Assembly (NCBI RefSeq): GCF_018304765.1
Contig: NZ_CP072643.1
Location: 62,001 to 126,000, forward strand
Reading direction: 5' to 3'
DNA length: 64,000 nucleotides
Source of the DNA: Chloracidobacterium sp. N
GTDB taxonomy: Bacteria; Acidobacteriota; Blastocatellia; Chloracidobacteriales; Chloracidobacteriaceae
Below, one piece after another: positions 8,150 to 16,224 of this stretch. The translations under genes were made by a program, and so were the position numbers. How positions within the stretch are numbered: position 1 is the stretch's first letter; every line of letters starts with the position of its first letter. Below the pieces are notes generated by a model. The model had not been told where the DNA came from, made no database searches, and was given only the letters and a program-made list of their open reading frames with translations.

Positions 8150-8346
8150 TCAAAAGTGCCAACTTACTGGCAACATCAACAGTGTTATGTTGATCCTAAC
8201 CAAATATGTGGCAAACAGGAGAATTCCAGACAAAGTAATGTTTGTTTTTGGGATTTGGCTCCTGGTTTATCGGATTCTGTGGAAGGTGAAGGGTAAGCGT
8301 CGATATAGATGCTATCCCCAATAGACCTCACTTGGGGTCAGTGTTA

Positions 8347-9510
8347 TCAGTTCCTGCCCAATGCACCAAGGTTATAGGTGGCAAGAGCTTGGCTGGTGTG
8401 GGAATTTAGCCCTCTCAGGCTGAAAAAATATCCCATGAAGGTACCCCATGCCAGTAGGGCCATCAGGACGAGCAGGGGAGTCTTGTAACTGGCAGGGAGT
8501 ACAAGTTCCGCCAATGGTACAAGGAGAAACAGGATTGTCAAAATTGTAAAATTGGTAAGGATTCCCCTGAACTCATCTCTTAGGTCAGCCCGTTGAGTAA
8601 AGCTGCAAAACCTCATCAAGAATACAAGAAAAGTAAACTGACATAAAAAACCGCATATCCCTAAAAGAGCATTCAGCAGGAGGGTATTTGACTGATTCAG
8701 GGTGAGAAGTTTGCCAATCAATAACACAAGGGTCATCACCTGCAAAAACACTGCAGCGGTGATCCAAGTCTTGGCGGGGTTCCTGGGAGACCATTCGGGA
8801 GCCTGTAAACATTGCCACATTCCAGCAGTTTGCACTGCCATACTGACAACCAACAAAATGACGCTGAAAGCCGGTAAAAGAAGAGCGGAGACGCTAATCC
8901 GCAAGGAATCCTGAGCCAGTGTAGCCAGTGTAGCCAGAATCACCCCAAGGATAAAAATAGCTGGCGCAAGAGAGGTAGTGACACTCGCAATCTGTACCAG
9001 ACGAAGCCCATTCCTAATCCCTGAAAACCTCGCATCCAGCGGACTGGGAGGGTCTAGTTGAAAGAACTTGCCGTCCCTGAGCAGAAACCTGTTCTTACAC
9101 TTGGGGCAGTCAATGCCCCGGAATTCATCTTGGGTAGCTGTAACATCGTTGGGGGCCCCGCAATAAGGGCAGATGCCTTTGAATGTACCAGCCGAAAAGA
9201 GTTTAAGGAGTCTTAGACTTTGTCCGAAATCCCTATCACCTTTCTTGCTTGAAAAGAAAATACCGTAAACAGGAACAAGTAACATTTCCGATAGTACGTT
9301 TACCAGAAATAGCACTGGAATAAGCTGGATAAAATTGCCGATACCTCTCATCACTTCTACATTAGAAGCATTAGGCAGGTCCCTGGTGTAATAATATGGA
9401 GCCGAGAGCATGCAAAGCAAGGCTATAGGGATGACAACAAACTTGAAAACAGGAGACGGAGGTACAAATACAAATTGGGCATCGGTATAAGTTTTCTTTG
9501 TCCCGATCAT
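8347..9510 (-). CDS. Polytopic membrane protein with zinc ribbon
   Basis: The protein has 387 residues and about eight hydrophobic spans: two near residues 23-85 and six in the C-terminal half. Between them is a soluble zinc-ribbon insert, ICPYCGAPNDVTATQ followed 15 residues later by IDCPKCKNRF. I do not recognise a named family; YIP1-like or other membrane proteins with a ribbon are possible. Base composition is strikingly unlike the flanks: bases 8521-8580 have 22 G/C of 60, whereas neighbouring chromosome genes are above 60%. This suggests acquisition from an AT-richer source. It lies inside the decayed region to the left of the tRNA-Phe element. Confidence 0.6.
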   Translation of the reverse strand: MIGTKKTYTDAQFVFVPPSPVFKFVVIPIALLCMLSAPYYYTRDLPNASNVEVMRGIGNFIQLIPVLFLVNVLSEMLLVPVYGIFFSSKKGDRDFGQSLRLLKLFSAGTFKGICPYCGAPNDVTATQDEFRGIDCPKCKNRFLLRDGKFFQLDPPSPLDARFSGIRNGLRLVQIASVTTSLAPAIFILGVILATLATLAQDSLRISVSALLLPAFSVILLVVSMAVQTAGMWQCLQAPEWSPRNPAKTWITAAVFLQVMTLVLLIGKLLTLNQSNTLLLNALLGICGFLCQFTFLVFLMRFCSFTQRADLRDEFRGILTNFTILTILFLLVPLAELVLPASYKTPLLVLMALLAWGTFMGYFFSLRGLNSHTSQALATYNLGALGRN

Positions 9511-10087
9511 GGCTACCTCACAGATATTATACCTGCTAACTCTGTCAATCTCCCTGAGTAATGGGATCGCCTGGAACTGGAATAGGATGATTCCCCATGA
9601 AGTGGGACTCTCGGGGCTTAGGACTTTTGTTCACAATTCAGGTTAAGCTGCTACGGCCTGAAATCCTTAAGGCCACCGGTCTCAGAACCCGCTTCACAAG
9701 GAGCCACAGGGTTATCTTCACTTTGAAACTGGAAACGCCCTGAACACTGTAACGGATTCCCTCGGGTTGGGTGAGGAGGGTATGTGGTGGTTAGTACTGA
9801 ACTTCATCCGCCACACCTTGGAATCAGCAGGGGGTACGGCCGGGTAAAGCTCCGTACCACGGCCATCAAACAGGCTGTAGAGCCTGTCTGTTGGCCCTGC
9901 CGGCAGGCATGGCGTATTGGTTAGCATAAGTGATACACCCAAGGTTTTCTGATACCTCCAGTGTACCCATACGATGACCGGGTGTAAATGGGTTTTGGCG
10001 AACTTCGGCGAAACTGAGCTTGGCTGTAACTTGCTGCTTTTGCAGTAGTTTGCGATGCCTGGCGAATGTTGCCGAACTTGGGAAAAA
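9511..10087. other. Left flank of the tRNA-Phe element, with an integrase relic
   Basis: There is no intact gene in these 577 bases. The only recognisable content is the integrase N-terminus at 9718-9927 (separate entry). The remainder is AT-richer than the chromosome and I could assign nothing in it. Confidence 0.5.
9718..9927 (-). pseudogene. P4-type tyrosine recombinase, N-terminal fragment
   Basis: The ATG at 9927 opens 69 codons. The first 45 give MLTNTPCLPAGPTDRLYSLF, then DGRGTELYPAVPPADSKVWR, MKFS. This is the DUF4102 N-terminal arm-binding domain of P4-family integrases, whose usual form is LTDT...KP.D..Y.LFDG.GLYL.V.P.GSK.WR.KYR. The rest of the enzyme is absent. It starts about 160 bp from the 3' end of the tRNA-Phe duplication at 10088 and points away from it, the classical place and direction for a P4-like integrase. 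It therefore probably belonged to an older element in the same tRNA. Confidence 0.65.
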
Positions 10088-10135
<48 letters not shown>

Positions 10136-10258
10136 TACATGGGGCGTTGAACGGTGTTCATTTTGACCCCGTAAACTCAACAAAAATCAACGCTTACCCC
10201 TTGCTTTCCAGCGGTTTGTGGGTGATACTGGTGTTGAACCGGATTGAACGGTTTTGAC

Positions 10259-10319
10259 CAAAACTGGCTACATAGTGGCTACACGGCCGACACCCGGATT
10301 CGTGTAGCCGACACCCGGA
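10259..10319. promoter_or_regulatory. Repeat cluster beside integrase: likely recombinase or excisionase arm sites
   Basis: Three overlapping patterns are visible. A 25-bp block at 10259-10283 (containing GGCTACATAGTGGCTACA) recurs with one mismatch at 18370-18394 near the other end. CCGACACCCGGA occurs at 10287-10298 and 10308-10319, 21 bp apart, that is two helical turns. GGCTACACG at 10277-10285 is inverted as CGTGTAGCC at 10301-10309. Short phased repeats just inside both ends are what integrase arm-type or excisionase sites look like. The same DNA also precedes the integrase start and may hold its promoter. Confidence 0.6.
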
Positions 10320-10354
10320 CTGGGGGCAAAAGTGATCCGATGGAGGTATCGGCA

Positions 10355-11647
10355 ATGACACGCGCACGACTGACGGCGGGCAGGGTGCAGTCCTTTACCT
10401 GCCCCGAAGGAAAAGAACAGGCTTTCCTGCGCGACAGCGAAGTACCCGGACTGGCGCTGCGCGTGACCGCGGCCGGAAACCGCGCTTACGTCTTCGAGGG
10501 AAAGCTGAACCGGCGCACCCTCCGGCTGACCATCGGCAGCCCGGCGCACTGGACTATCGAAACCGCCCGCGCGCGGGCAAGGGAGCTGGCGTCACTGGTT
10601 GACCGTGGTCTTGACCCGCGCGCGGAACTCGAAAAGCAGCGGCAGGAAGCCGAAGCCGCCCGCACCCGGCGGGAAGCCGCCGAAGTCTGCGCCCTCGAAG
10701 TCTGGCACGCCTACTGCCACGAACGCCGGGACGTATGGGGGGAGCGCCACTACCTTGACCACCTGCGCATAGCCGCCCCAGGTGGCGAACCCCGGAAAAA
10801 GGGCGAAGGCGTCACCCAACCGGGGCCGCTTTACGCTCTACTCAACCAACCGCTGGCAAGTCTCACGACCGAAGCCGTCGAAGCGTGGGCCGCCCGGAAC
10901 GCCCATCGCCCAACGCAAGCCCGTCTCGGATTGCGCCTGCTCAAGGCTTTCCTGAACTGGTGTCGTACCCGCCCCGACTTCGCCCAGGTGCTACCCGCCG
11001 AAAACCCGGCCCACAGCCGCAAGGCGCGCGAAACCCTGGGGACGCCCAAAGCCAAAAACGACTGCCTGCAACGGGAGCAGCTTCAGCCGTGGTTCGAGAA
11101 GGTACGCCAGCAACATCCGACGGTAGCCGCGTACCTGCAAACCCTGCTGCTGACCGGCGCGCGCCCCGGCGAAGTGCTGGCGCTGACGTGGGACGCCGTG
11201 GATTTCCAATGGCTGACCCTCACCATCCGCGACAAGGTGGAGGGCGAACGGGTGATTCCATTGACGCCCTACGTTGCCCGTCTGCTGGCGGCACTGCCAC
11301 GGCGGAATGAATGGGTGTTCGCGTCCGACAAAGCCAGCGCGCCCATCAACCGCCCCGGTCACGCCGTCGAGCGCGTCTGCCGGCTGGCAGGCATCCCACA
11401 CGTCAGCCTGCACGGACTGCGCCGTTCGTTCGGGACGCTTTCCGAATGGGTGGAAGCCCCCGTGGGCGTCGTAGCCCAACTTATGGGCCACCGTCCAAGC
11501 GCCACAGCCGAACGCCACTATCGCGCCCGCCCGATTGACCTGCTGCGAAAGTGGCACACCGGAATCGAAGGCTGGATTCTCGAACAGGCCGGCATCGAAC
11601 AGCCGCCGGCGGAAGCGAACCCGGCAAAACTCCGGGTGGTAAGGTAA
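10355..11647 (+). CDS. int: Tyrosine recombinase (site-specific integrase)
   Basis: The protein has 430 residues from ATG at 10355, chosen because GGAGG lies 8 bases upstream (10342-10346); a longer frame from 10244 would cross the arm-site repeats. The N-terminal domain has the DUF4102-like pattern (DSEVPGLALRVTAAGNRAYV). The catalytic domain shows the arginine at residue 270 in TGARPGEVLALTW, the H-x-x-R box HGLRRSF (His353, Arg356), the GH of LMGHRPSATAERHY and the nucleophile Tyr389. All active-site residues are present, so the enzyme looks functional. It should catalyse integration and excision at the 48-bp tRNA-Phe repeats. It is the first gene of the element and reads inwards. Confidence 0.95.
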   Translation: MTRARLTAGRVQSFTCPEGKEQAFLRDSEVPGLALRVTAAGNRAYVFEGKLNRRTLRLTIGSPAHWTIETARARARELASLVDRGLDPRAELEKQRQEAEAARTRREAAEVCALEVWHAYCHERRDVWGERHYLDHLRIAAPGGEPRKKGEGVTQPGPLYALLNQPLASLTTEAVEAWAARNAHRPTQARLGLRLLKAFLNWCRTRPDFAQVLPAENPAHSRKARETLGTPKAKNDCLQREQLQPWFEKVRQQHPTVAAYLQTLLLTGARPGEVLALTWDAVDFQWLTLTIRDKVEGERVIPLTPYVARLLAALPRRNEWVFASDKASAPINRPGHAVERVCRLAGIPHVSLHGLRRSFGTLSEWVEAPVGVVAQLMGHRPSATAERHYRARPIDLLRKWHTGIEGWILEQAGIEQPPAEANPAKLRVVR

Positions 11648-11660
11648 ACTCCGATTTCTG

Positions 11661-11694
11661 ATTTCCCCCCATTCTACACTCCCTACGCTTCCTA
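11661..11694. repeat. Left copy of a long inverted repeat flanking the replication gene
   Basis: Bases 11670-11694 are the reverse complement of 15672-15696 with one mismatch in 25, and the adjoining C tract (6 versus 7 bases) and TTT also match. Read on the other strand, the unit is a series of nine-base steps, GTAGGAAGC, GTAGGGAGT, GTAGAATGG. This looks like iterons for a replication protein. The left copy is intergenic, just after the integrase. Confidence 0.7.
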
Positions 11695-11777
11695 CACTTC
11701 ACCCCGGCGAACAGCGGGAACCCTTCGCCCGCCGGTGCGACACCCCATCGAAGGGACTGCACTGGAAGGGAGTGCGT

Positions 11778-12725
11778 ATGAAATACCCAAAATGGGTTCC
11801 GGCTGGCGTTGCACAGAAGGTTGAAGCCATTGTGGAAGAATGGCGCAGAAGTGAGGAACACATGAGAATCCGGTTGGCTGAGATTGGTATCTCAGCCAAC
11901 ATCAGGCGCGGGAGAAGGCCCCACAGCGTGCAAAGCGCGTGTAAGCGCATGCAAGACCGCCTGCAAGCCCACATCAACAATATCCGCGACGACATAGCCT
12001 GCATCGAGCGTCTGACTCGAAGCCATGACGACGGACGTGACCGTGACAGACAGGAGCTTTACGGGAGATGGCTGTCTGGTCTCGACGACCGCAAAGTGTT
12101 CATGTTTCTCCTTGCGGCCTGTGAGGCGGCGCACAACCACACCAGGATACGCCTGCGACTGAAAGAGGCCCGCCTTCTGCGCCAAGAAATCATCAAGGCC
12201 GCCAGGGAACTGTCCAGACAAATCAGAATCCTCGAATCGCTGGACGTTGGTATGCCGAAGGAGTTGGTTTCAACGCGCGCGCTACTCAGGATAGCGGTCC
12301 CTTCTCACCCCGATGATGTTGACGCATGGGAAACCCTGCGCCCGCAAATACTGGGAGACGAGCCGGACTCAATCGTGAAGGTATGCGACGAGCTGGACTC
12401 AAGCGTGGAGGTACGCAGCGCGTGGGATTCAGCCCCTGACTTGGCCGACCTGCTTGAGGCTGCGGCTATGGCGGCTGAAGACTACATACCCGCGCTGCCC
12501 CTACATTCACGGCAGAAGGGTGAGAAAACAGACGCCATCCGGGTTTTTGCAGGCATACTGACCAGGATTTTCAAGTTCGACCTGACGGACCGCATCAAGC
12601 ACGCAATGGCGGTAGCCGCAACTATAGCCATCAACCGCCCCGACATCGTTGTTACCTACGACAACGTGCGTAAAGCCCTAAACGACAGACAGCCCCGCCC
12701 TGGAAAAGTCGCGCCCGAAAAATAA
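11778..12725 (+). CDS. Element-encoded helical protein of unknown function
   Basis: The protein has 315 residues from ATG at 11778; GGAAGGGAG ends 5 bases upstream, and a GTG two codons earlier is possible. It is almost wholly helical and charged, with coiled-coil-like stretches (AQKVEAIVEEWRRSEEHMRI; RLRLKEARLLRQEIIKAARE). No signal peptide, membrane span or catalytic motif is visible. I do not recognise a family. It lies between the integrase and the small HTH gene on the same strand, the position where satellites and prophages often keep regulators or interference genes. Codon use is slightly less GC-rich than its neighbours. Confidence 0.7.
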   Translation: MKYPKWVPAGVAQKVEAIVEEWRRSEEHMRIRLAEIGISANIRRGRRPHSVQSACKRMQDRLQAHINNIRDDIACIERLTRSHDDGRDRDRQELYGRWLSGLDDRKVFMFLLAACEAAHNHTRIRLRLKEARLLRQEIIKAARELSRQIRILESLDVGMPKELVSTRALLRIAVPSHPDDVDAWETLRPQILGDEPDSIVKVCDELDSSVEVRSAWDSAPDLADLLEAAAMAAEDYIPALPLHSRQKGEKTDAIRVFAGILTRIFKFDLTDRIKHAMAVAATIAINRPDIVVTYDNVRKALNDRQPRPGKVAPEK

Positions 12726-12809
12726 TCGAGTGTTCCACGACAGATTCGGGCTGACGCGGCATCCTGCCCCCGTTCGACGATTGCAAGTAAGCGCGAACGG
12801 AGGTGCAGT

Positions 12810-13028
12810 ATGCAGAACCTACTTGAAAACGAAACCCGACCGGCAATCCCGACCGGGGAAGCCGCCCGGTTGCTTGGCCGCCGTCCACAGACGCTGCGCC
12901 TGTGGGCGTGCCTGGAAAACGGCCCGCTCCGTCCGGTTCGGGTTCACGGCCGCCTGATGTGGCCGGTAGCGGAAATCCGACGACTACTCGAAGGCAAACC
13001 AGACAGCCAGACGCCCGGCGCGGCGTAG
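12810..13028 (+). CDS. Small HTH protein (MerR/HTH_17 type), candidate excisionase or regulator
   Basis: The protein has 72 residues. IPTGEAARLLGRRPQTLRLW followed by RPVRVHGRLMWPVAEIRRLL is a complete winged MerR-like DNA-binding domain of the HTH_17/AlpA type, with nothing else attached. The start has a strong GGAGG 6 bases upstream. Proteins of this kind in integrative elements act as excisionase or as an activator of integrase expression. The phased repeats near 10259-10319 are candidate binding sites. Confidence 0.85.
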   Translation: MQNLLENETRPAIPTGEAARLLGRRPQTLRLWACLENGPLRPVRVHGRLMWPVAEIRRLLEGKPDSQTPGAA

Positions 13029-13127
13029 GGCAGGGCATCAACCCTTCGGGCGCGTATTGGCGTGCCCGGAAAGTTTCAGCCCGGACGGGAGCGCAACCGT
13101 GCCGGGCTGGGAAAGGGAAAAAACTTC

Positions 13128-16100
13128 ATGACAAGGCTACCCGAGCCTATCGAACTTGACAACCTGCCCGTCCGAAATCCCGGCAAATTGCCGGGGGACG
13201 GGGCGCCGAATCACATAGAAATAACGGGTTCCCTTGAAGACGCGCTGCCGGTAATCCGGGAGCGGCTTGGGGGCGCACCCAAAAGCCTGCACGAAACAGG
13301 CGACGAACCCATCACCTTCGACACCCACACAAAGGGCAAGCAAAGCGGATGGGCGTACGTCAGCCGCAAGCCCGACGGCTGGCTGCTCACATGTGGGGAT
13401 AGACGCGGCGGCGTGCGGTACACCATCTTCGTGCGGGACGCGCTGGCGGCTGGCGTTGCGCCCGACATCCTGCTCCCGGCGTCCAGGCAGAAAGACGACG
13501 GGGCGGCGGAACGGGCGGCGCAGAAGGCGAATGCTCTCTGCGAGATGGCGTGTCCGGCTGGCGATGACCACCCCTACCTGGTACGCAAGGGCGTCAAGCC
13601 AACCGACGCCTTGGGCGAACTGCACGTGGGGCGCATAAGGGAGATTATCCGCTACCATCCGTATGCCGGAGGCGAACCGCTCGAAGGGCGCATCCTCATC
13701 GCACCCGTTGTCATCGGCGACAAGATTTCCACGGTGGAGCTTATTGACGAGCAGGGACGTAAGAGCGCGCTGAAAGACGGGCGGAAAAGCGGCGGATATT
13801 GGGCAACGGGGACGCTGCCGGAAACCGGCAGGCTTATTCTTGCCGAGGGCGTCGCCACGGCGCTGTCCATTGCCGAAGCGTTGGGCGAACCCGTCGTGGC
13901 GGCGCTGTCGGTGGGCAACATCGGGAAGGTTGGACGCGCGCTGCAACGTCCGGGGCGCGAACTGGTGATTGCGGCTGACCTGGGGGAAGGCGGCAAGCCG
14001 CACAGCGACGCCATTGAAGCCGCAAGAAAGCTCGGAGCGCGCCTTTGTGCACCACCGTCCGGTATGGGCAAGGGCGCTGACTTCAATGACCTGCACGTGC
14101 GGGACGGGCTGGACGCCGTGCGGGCGGCTTTCGAGTGCCCCATCCCGGCGGTGGAGATAGCCGGACAGGATGCCGGCGGCACGCCGTTAGCCGTCTGCCT
14201 GACAGATGAACACCCGTTGCCGCCCGAACAGCCCTTCCCGGTGGAAGCCCTGCCGGAACTTATCCGGGAGGCTGTGCAGGAAGTGCAGGATTACACCCAA
14301 GCGCCCACGGTACTCGTGGCGGCGTCGGCGCTGACGGCGGCTTCCATTGCCGTCCAGGGGCTGGCGGACGTGGAAATCAACCGGATGATGCGCCGTCCCA
14401 TCAGCCTGTTCCTGCTGACGATTGCCGAATCCGGGGAACGAAAGACAACCTGCGATGGATACTTCACCAAGCCGTTGCGGGAATTCGTGCAGGAAGCCGG
14501 GAAAAAAGCCGAACCCGCACTCAAGGATTACAGAGCCAGGATGGCCGCCTGGGAAGCCAAGCGGGAAGGGCTGCTCAAGGCAATCCAGAAAGCGGGGCGT
14601 GACGGGACAGGGCTGGATTTGAGCCCCGACGAGCAGGCGCTTATCGAGCTTGAGTTTCAGAAGCCCGAAAAGCCGCCCGTCCCACAGCTGCTGTACTCGG
14701 ACGCGACTACCGAGGCGCTGGCTTACTCTCTGACGCACTCGTGGCCCTCGGCTGGACTGGTAAGTTCAGAAGCCGGGGCGGTGTTCGGCGGACACTCAAT
14801 GAGCACAGACACCGTAGTGCGCAACCTTGCGCTGCTGAATCAGCTTTGGGACGGGGCTGACTTTTCCGTTGACCGGCGTACCAAGGAATCTTTCCACGTG
14901 CGCAACGTGCGGCTGACTATCGGGCTGCAAGTACAGCCGGCGGTGATGCATAAATTTATGGACGGTCACGGCGCGGTTTCGCGTGGACAGGGCTTTCTGG
15001 CGCGCTGCCTGCTTTCCTGCCCGAAGTCAACGCAGGGGACGCGAATCACCAAAGACCCGCCAAGCCGGACTCCGGGGCTGGACGCCTTCTGCCAGCGGTT
15101 GCGTAACCTGCTGGAAGTGCCGCTTCCACGGAACGAAGAAAAGGAACTGGAACCACCGGCACTCTACCTTGCCCCGAAGGCGCGTGAATGCTGGAAAGAC
15201 TACGCCAACCGGACGGAACGGCGGCTTCTGGATGACTTGCAGGGACTCCGGGACGTGGGTTCCAAGGCAGCGGAAAACGCGGCCCGGCTGGCGGCGGTGA
15301 TGCACATGTTCGAGCAGGGGGACGCCAGAGACATCGGGGAAGAGTACATCGAGAGGGCGGCGCATATCGTGGACTGGTACCTACTCGAAGCCCGGCGGTT
15401 TTTCGAGGAATCCACCGGCGCGATTGACCTTAGCGATGCCGCCCGGCTGAAACGCTGGCTGCGGGAATACTGCACAACCCACAAGACCGACCACGTGACC
15501 TGCCGTAATGCCCGGAACTACGGCCCGATCAAGGACGGGAAGCGGTTTTTCGCAGCCACCAACCAGCTTGAAGAGAATGGCGATGCTTGGGTGCAGAAGG
15601 ATGGACGACGCCACCTTCTGCGCATCAACCCCACCCTTCTACCACTTGCCATGAGTGACGGCGGGGAAACCGTAGGAAGCGTAGGAAGTGTAGAATGGGG
15701 GGGAAACGAAAAAACGCAGCCAGCCTATGCCAACGGCGCAGAGCCGCCGGCACAGCCACCCGCCTACCCGTCGGACAGCGACAGGCATTTATCGGGCGGT
15801 TCATCCCGTCGTGTGCAGGGGGTGTCCGGTTCAGACGACGCTGCCGGCAGCCCGTCATCCGAACCGCACCGTCCCACCCCGGCGTCAGACGCTGACAGGG
15901 ATGCGGACGGGGAGGCGCGCCGGGAGGCGCTTGCCCGGAACCGTAATGCGGGCAAGACGGTGTGCCTGATGTGCGGCGAAACCATAGACATGTGCAAGTG
16001 CCGTAAGCCACAGGGCAACGGCGAAGGCGCGGCTGATAGAACCGTTCCCGGCGCAGAACCTTCACAGCAACCTGCCAATCCGTCAGACAGCGACGGACAC

Positions 16101-16214
16101 TCATCGAAGGCGGCTGACGTTCAGCCCGATGCGGGCGAACTGTGCGAAGACCACCGGACACCTATGACACTTGACCTGGACGGCACGTGGGCGTGCCCGT
16201 CGTGCGGGTTTTAG
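13128..16214 (+). CDS. Toprim primase-like / DUF3987 helicase-like replication protein with C-terminal zinc ribbons
   Basis: The protein has 1028 residues from ATG at 13128 (AAAGGGA upstream); a GTG at 13062 would add 22 residues. Residues 1-130 include a domain like those preceding phage Toprims (KQSGWAYVSRKPDGWLLTCG). A Toprim domain spans about 200-350 (RLILAEGVATALSIAEALGE; LVIAADLGEGGKPHSDAIEA; KGADFNDLHV). The DUF3987 region spans about 400-780 with a P-loop-like AESGERKTT at 433-441. A low-complexity linker follows, then two cysteine clusters: CLMCGETIDMCKC near residue 946 and CEDHRTP...CPSCGF at the C-terminus. It probably primes and unwinds the excised element. The gene contains the right copy of the long inverted repeat (15672-15706). 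Confidence 0.85.
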   Translation: MTRLPEPIELDNLPVRNPGKLPGDGAPNHIEITGSLEDALPVIRERLGGAPKSLHETGDEPITFDTHTKGKQSGWAYVSRKPDGWLLTCGDRRGGVRYTIFVRDALAAGVAPDILLPASRQKDDGAAERAAQKANALCEMACPAGDDHPYLVRKGVKPTDALGELHVGRIREIIRYHPYAGGEPLEGRILIAPVVIGDKISTVELIDEQGRKSALKDGRKSGGYWATGTLPETGRLILAEGVATALSIAEALGEPVVAALSVGNIGKVGRALQRPGRELVIAADLGEGGKPHSDAIEAARKLGARLCAPPSGMGKGADFNDLHVRDGLDAVRAAFECPIPAVEIAGQDAGGTPLAVCLTDEHPLPPEQPFPVEALPELIREAVQEVQDYTQAPTVLVAASALTAASIAVQGLADVEINRMMRRPISLFLLTIAESGERKTTCDGYFTKPLREFVQEAGKKAEPALKDYRARMAAWEAKREGLLKAIQKAGRDGTGLDLSPDEQALIELEFQKPEKPPVPQLLYSDATTEALAYSLTHSWPSAGLVSSEAGAVFGGHSMSTDTVVRNLALLNQLWDGADFSVDRRTKESFHVRNVRLTIGLQVQPAVMHKFMDGHGAVSRGQGFLARCLLSCPKSTQGTRITKDPPSRTPGLDAFCQRLRNLLEVPLPRNEEKELEPPALYLAPKARECWKDYANRTERRLLDDLQGLRDVGSKAAENAARLAAVMHMFEQGDARDIGEEYIERAAHIVDWYLLEARRFFEESTGAIDLSDAARLKRWLREYCTTHKTDHVTCRNARNYGPIKDGKRFFAATNQLEENGDAWVQKDGRRHLLRINPTLLPLAMSDGGETVGSVGSVEWGGNEKTQPAYANGAEPPAQPPAYPSDSDRHLSGGSSRRVQGVSGSDDAAGSPSSEPHRPTPASDADRDADGEARREALARNRNAGKTVCLMCGETIDMCKCRKPQGNGEGAADRTVPGAEPSQQPANPSDSDGHSSKAADVQPDAGELCEDHRTPMTLDLDGTWACPSCGF
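15672..15706. repeat. Right copy of the long inverted repeat, inside the replication gene
   Basis: GTAGGAAGCGTAGGAAGTG (15672-15690) and the following bases up to the G tract are the reverse complement of 11661-11694, with one mismatch in the 25-base core. Inside the gene the repeat encodes VGSVGSVEWGG, an odd insertion in the linker after the helicase part. That suggests the DNA, not the peptide, is what is conserved. Confidence 0.7.
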
Positions 16215-16224
16215 GGGGGGAGCC

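Noticed and set aside
8070-8324. Plus-strand frame with a hydrophobic stretch (VMFVFGIWLLVYRILWKV)
   Set aside because: It overlaps the hydrolase remnant in antisense, has no ribosome binding site and lies in AT-rich decaying DNA; one hydrophobic segment is weak evidence.
13137-14096. Long minus-strand open frame (319 codons) opposite the Toprim/DUF3987 gene
   Set aside because: It is a shadow caused by high GC; the plus-strand frame has clear Toprim motifs and a compatible operon position.
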